This document shows positions 63,878-64,000 of a stretch of 64,000 nt of DNA, in pieces. Numbering within the stretch: position 1 is the stretch's first letter; each line of letters starts with the position of its first letter. The stretch is from Cercis canadensis (taxonomy: Eukaryota; Streptophyta; Magnoliopsida; Fabales; Fabaceae). The notes beneath the pieces are model-generated. The model was not told the DNA's origin. It was given only the letters and a program-made list of their open reading frames with translations, and made no database searches. The DNA lies in contig QAOA01006949.1 in NCBI GenBank assembly GCA_003255065.1, forward strand, positions 4,899-68,898, written 5' to 3'. Position numbers and translations under genes: made by a program.

Positions 63878-64000
63878 TCAGAATACTGCATCACTTGGTT
63901 CTTGTGGCAAATAACTCTCCCTATGTTGTTGCTCCAACAAAACTCCATAACAAAACTGAGAATAATCACTTCCATGATTCCCAAATTCATATTCCATTGC
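63878..64000 (-). CDS. C-terminal end of an unidentified protein (gene runs off the right edge)
   Basis: An open frame enters from the right edge and ends at TGA 63878-63880, giving 41 residues with sensible composition (YEFGNHGSDYSQFCYGVL, then QEPSDAVF). The G/C content is higher than in the flanking AT-rich DNA, as expected for an exon. The family is not recognised; Tyr/Phe/Gln-rich tails like this occur in plant transcription factors, but that is a guess. Confidence 0.5.
   Translation of the reverse strand, partial: AMEYEFGNHGSDYSQFCYGVLLEQQHRESYLPQEPSDAVF

Overview
The window is nuclear DNA of a flowering plant, almost certainly a eudicot and probably a rosid. It is AT-rich, the genes have many GT-AG introns, and the gene set is plant-specific (CYP72A cytochrome P450, F-box/FBD/LRR proteins, callose synthase, PPR protein, Ty3 chromovirus, Tourist-like MITEs). 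I cannot name the species. Exon boundaries below were read by hand from splice signals, reading frame and remembered family sequences. Exon sums that divide by three and give family-typical lengths support them.

Left part (1-16,400): the 5' four exons of a CYP72A P450 run off the left edge (minus strand). Three tandem F-box/FBD/LRR genes follow, all minus. The first reads into a Tourist-like MITE that supplies its C-terminus, the second looks intact, and the third is a frameshifted, truncated pseudogene. The upstream regions of genes 2 and 3 are diverged copies of each other, so the duplication unit included gene plus 5' flank.

Centre (16,800-43,200): a 60S-L18a-like small membrane protein (minus), a nine-exon mitochondrial persulfide dioxygenase ETHE1/GLY3 (minus), an SMP-C2 protein of the NTMC2T6 type (plus, twelve exons) and a single-exon PPR gene (minus, convergent with NTMC2T6). 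The third intron of ETHE1 holds a 6.1-kb Ty3 chromovirus in antisense orientation with a 5-bp target duplication (TCATC). Its 5' LTR is enlarged by a triplicated 232-bp unit that spans the host/LTR junction.

Right part (43,200-64,000): a GC-ended terminal-inverted-repeat element, then a complete 41-exon callose synthase gene of the CALS8/GSL4 type (1,944 aa by my splicing). After that come a small acidic protein of unknown function with a good TATA box, a second copy of the Tourist-like MITE, and the last exon of an unidentified gene at the right edge.

From memory, this gene order matches two Arabidopsis segments that are copies of each other: At1g53560-At1g53590 (L18a-like, GLY3, NTMC2T6.1) and At3g14570-At3g146xx (GSL4, PPR, NTMC2T6.2, CYP72A cluster). 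The window looks like the unduplicated ancestral block. I found no convincing new defence or metabolic system. The most unusual points are the LTR/host triplication, the MITE-encoded protein tail, and four single-N joins flanked by duplicated sequence that look like unmerged contig overlaps.
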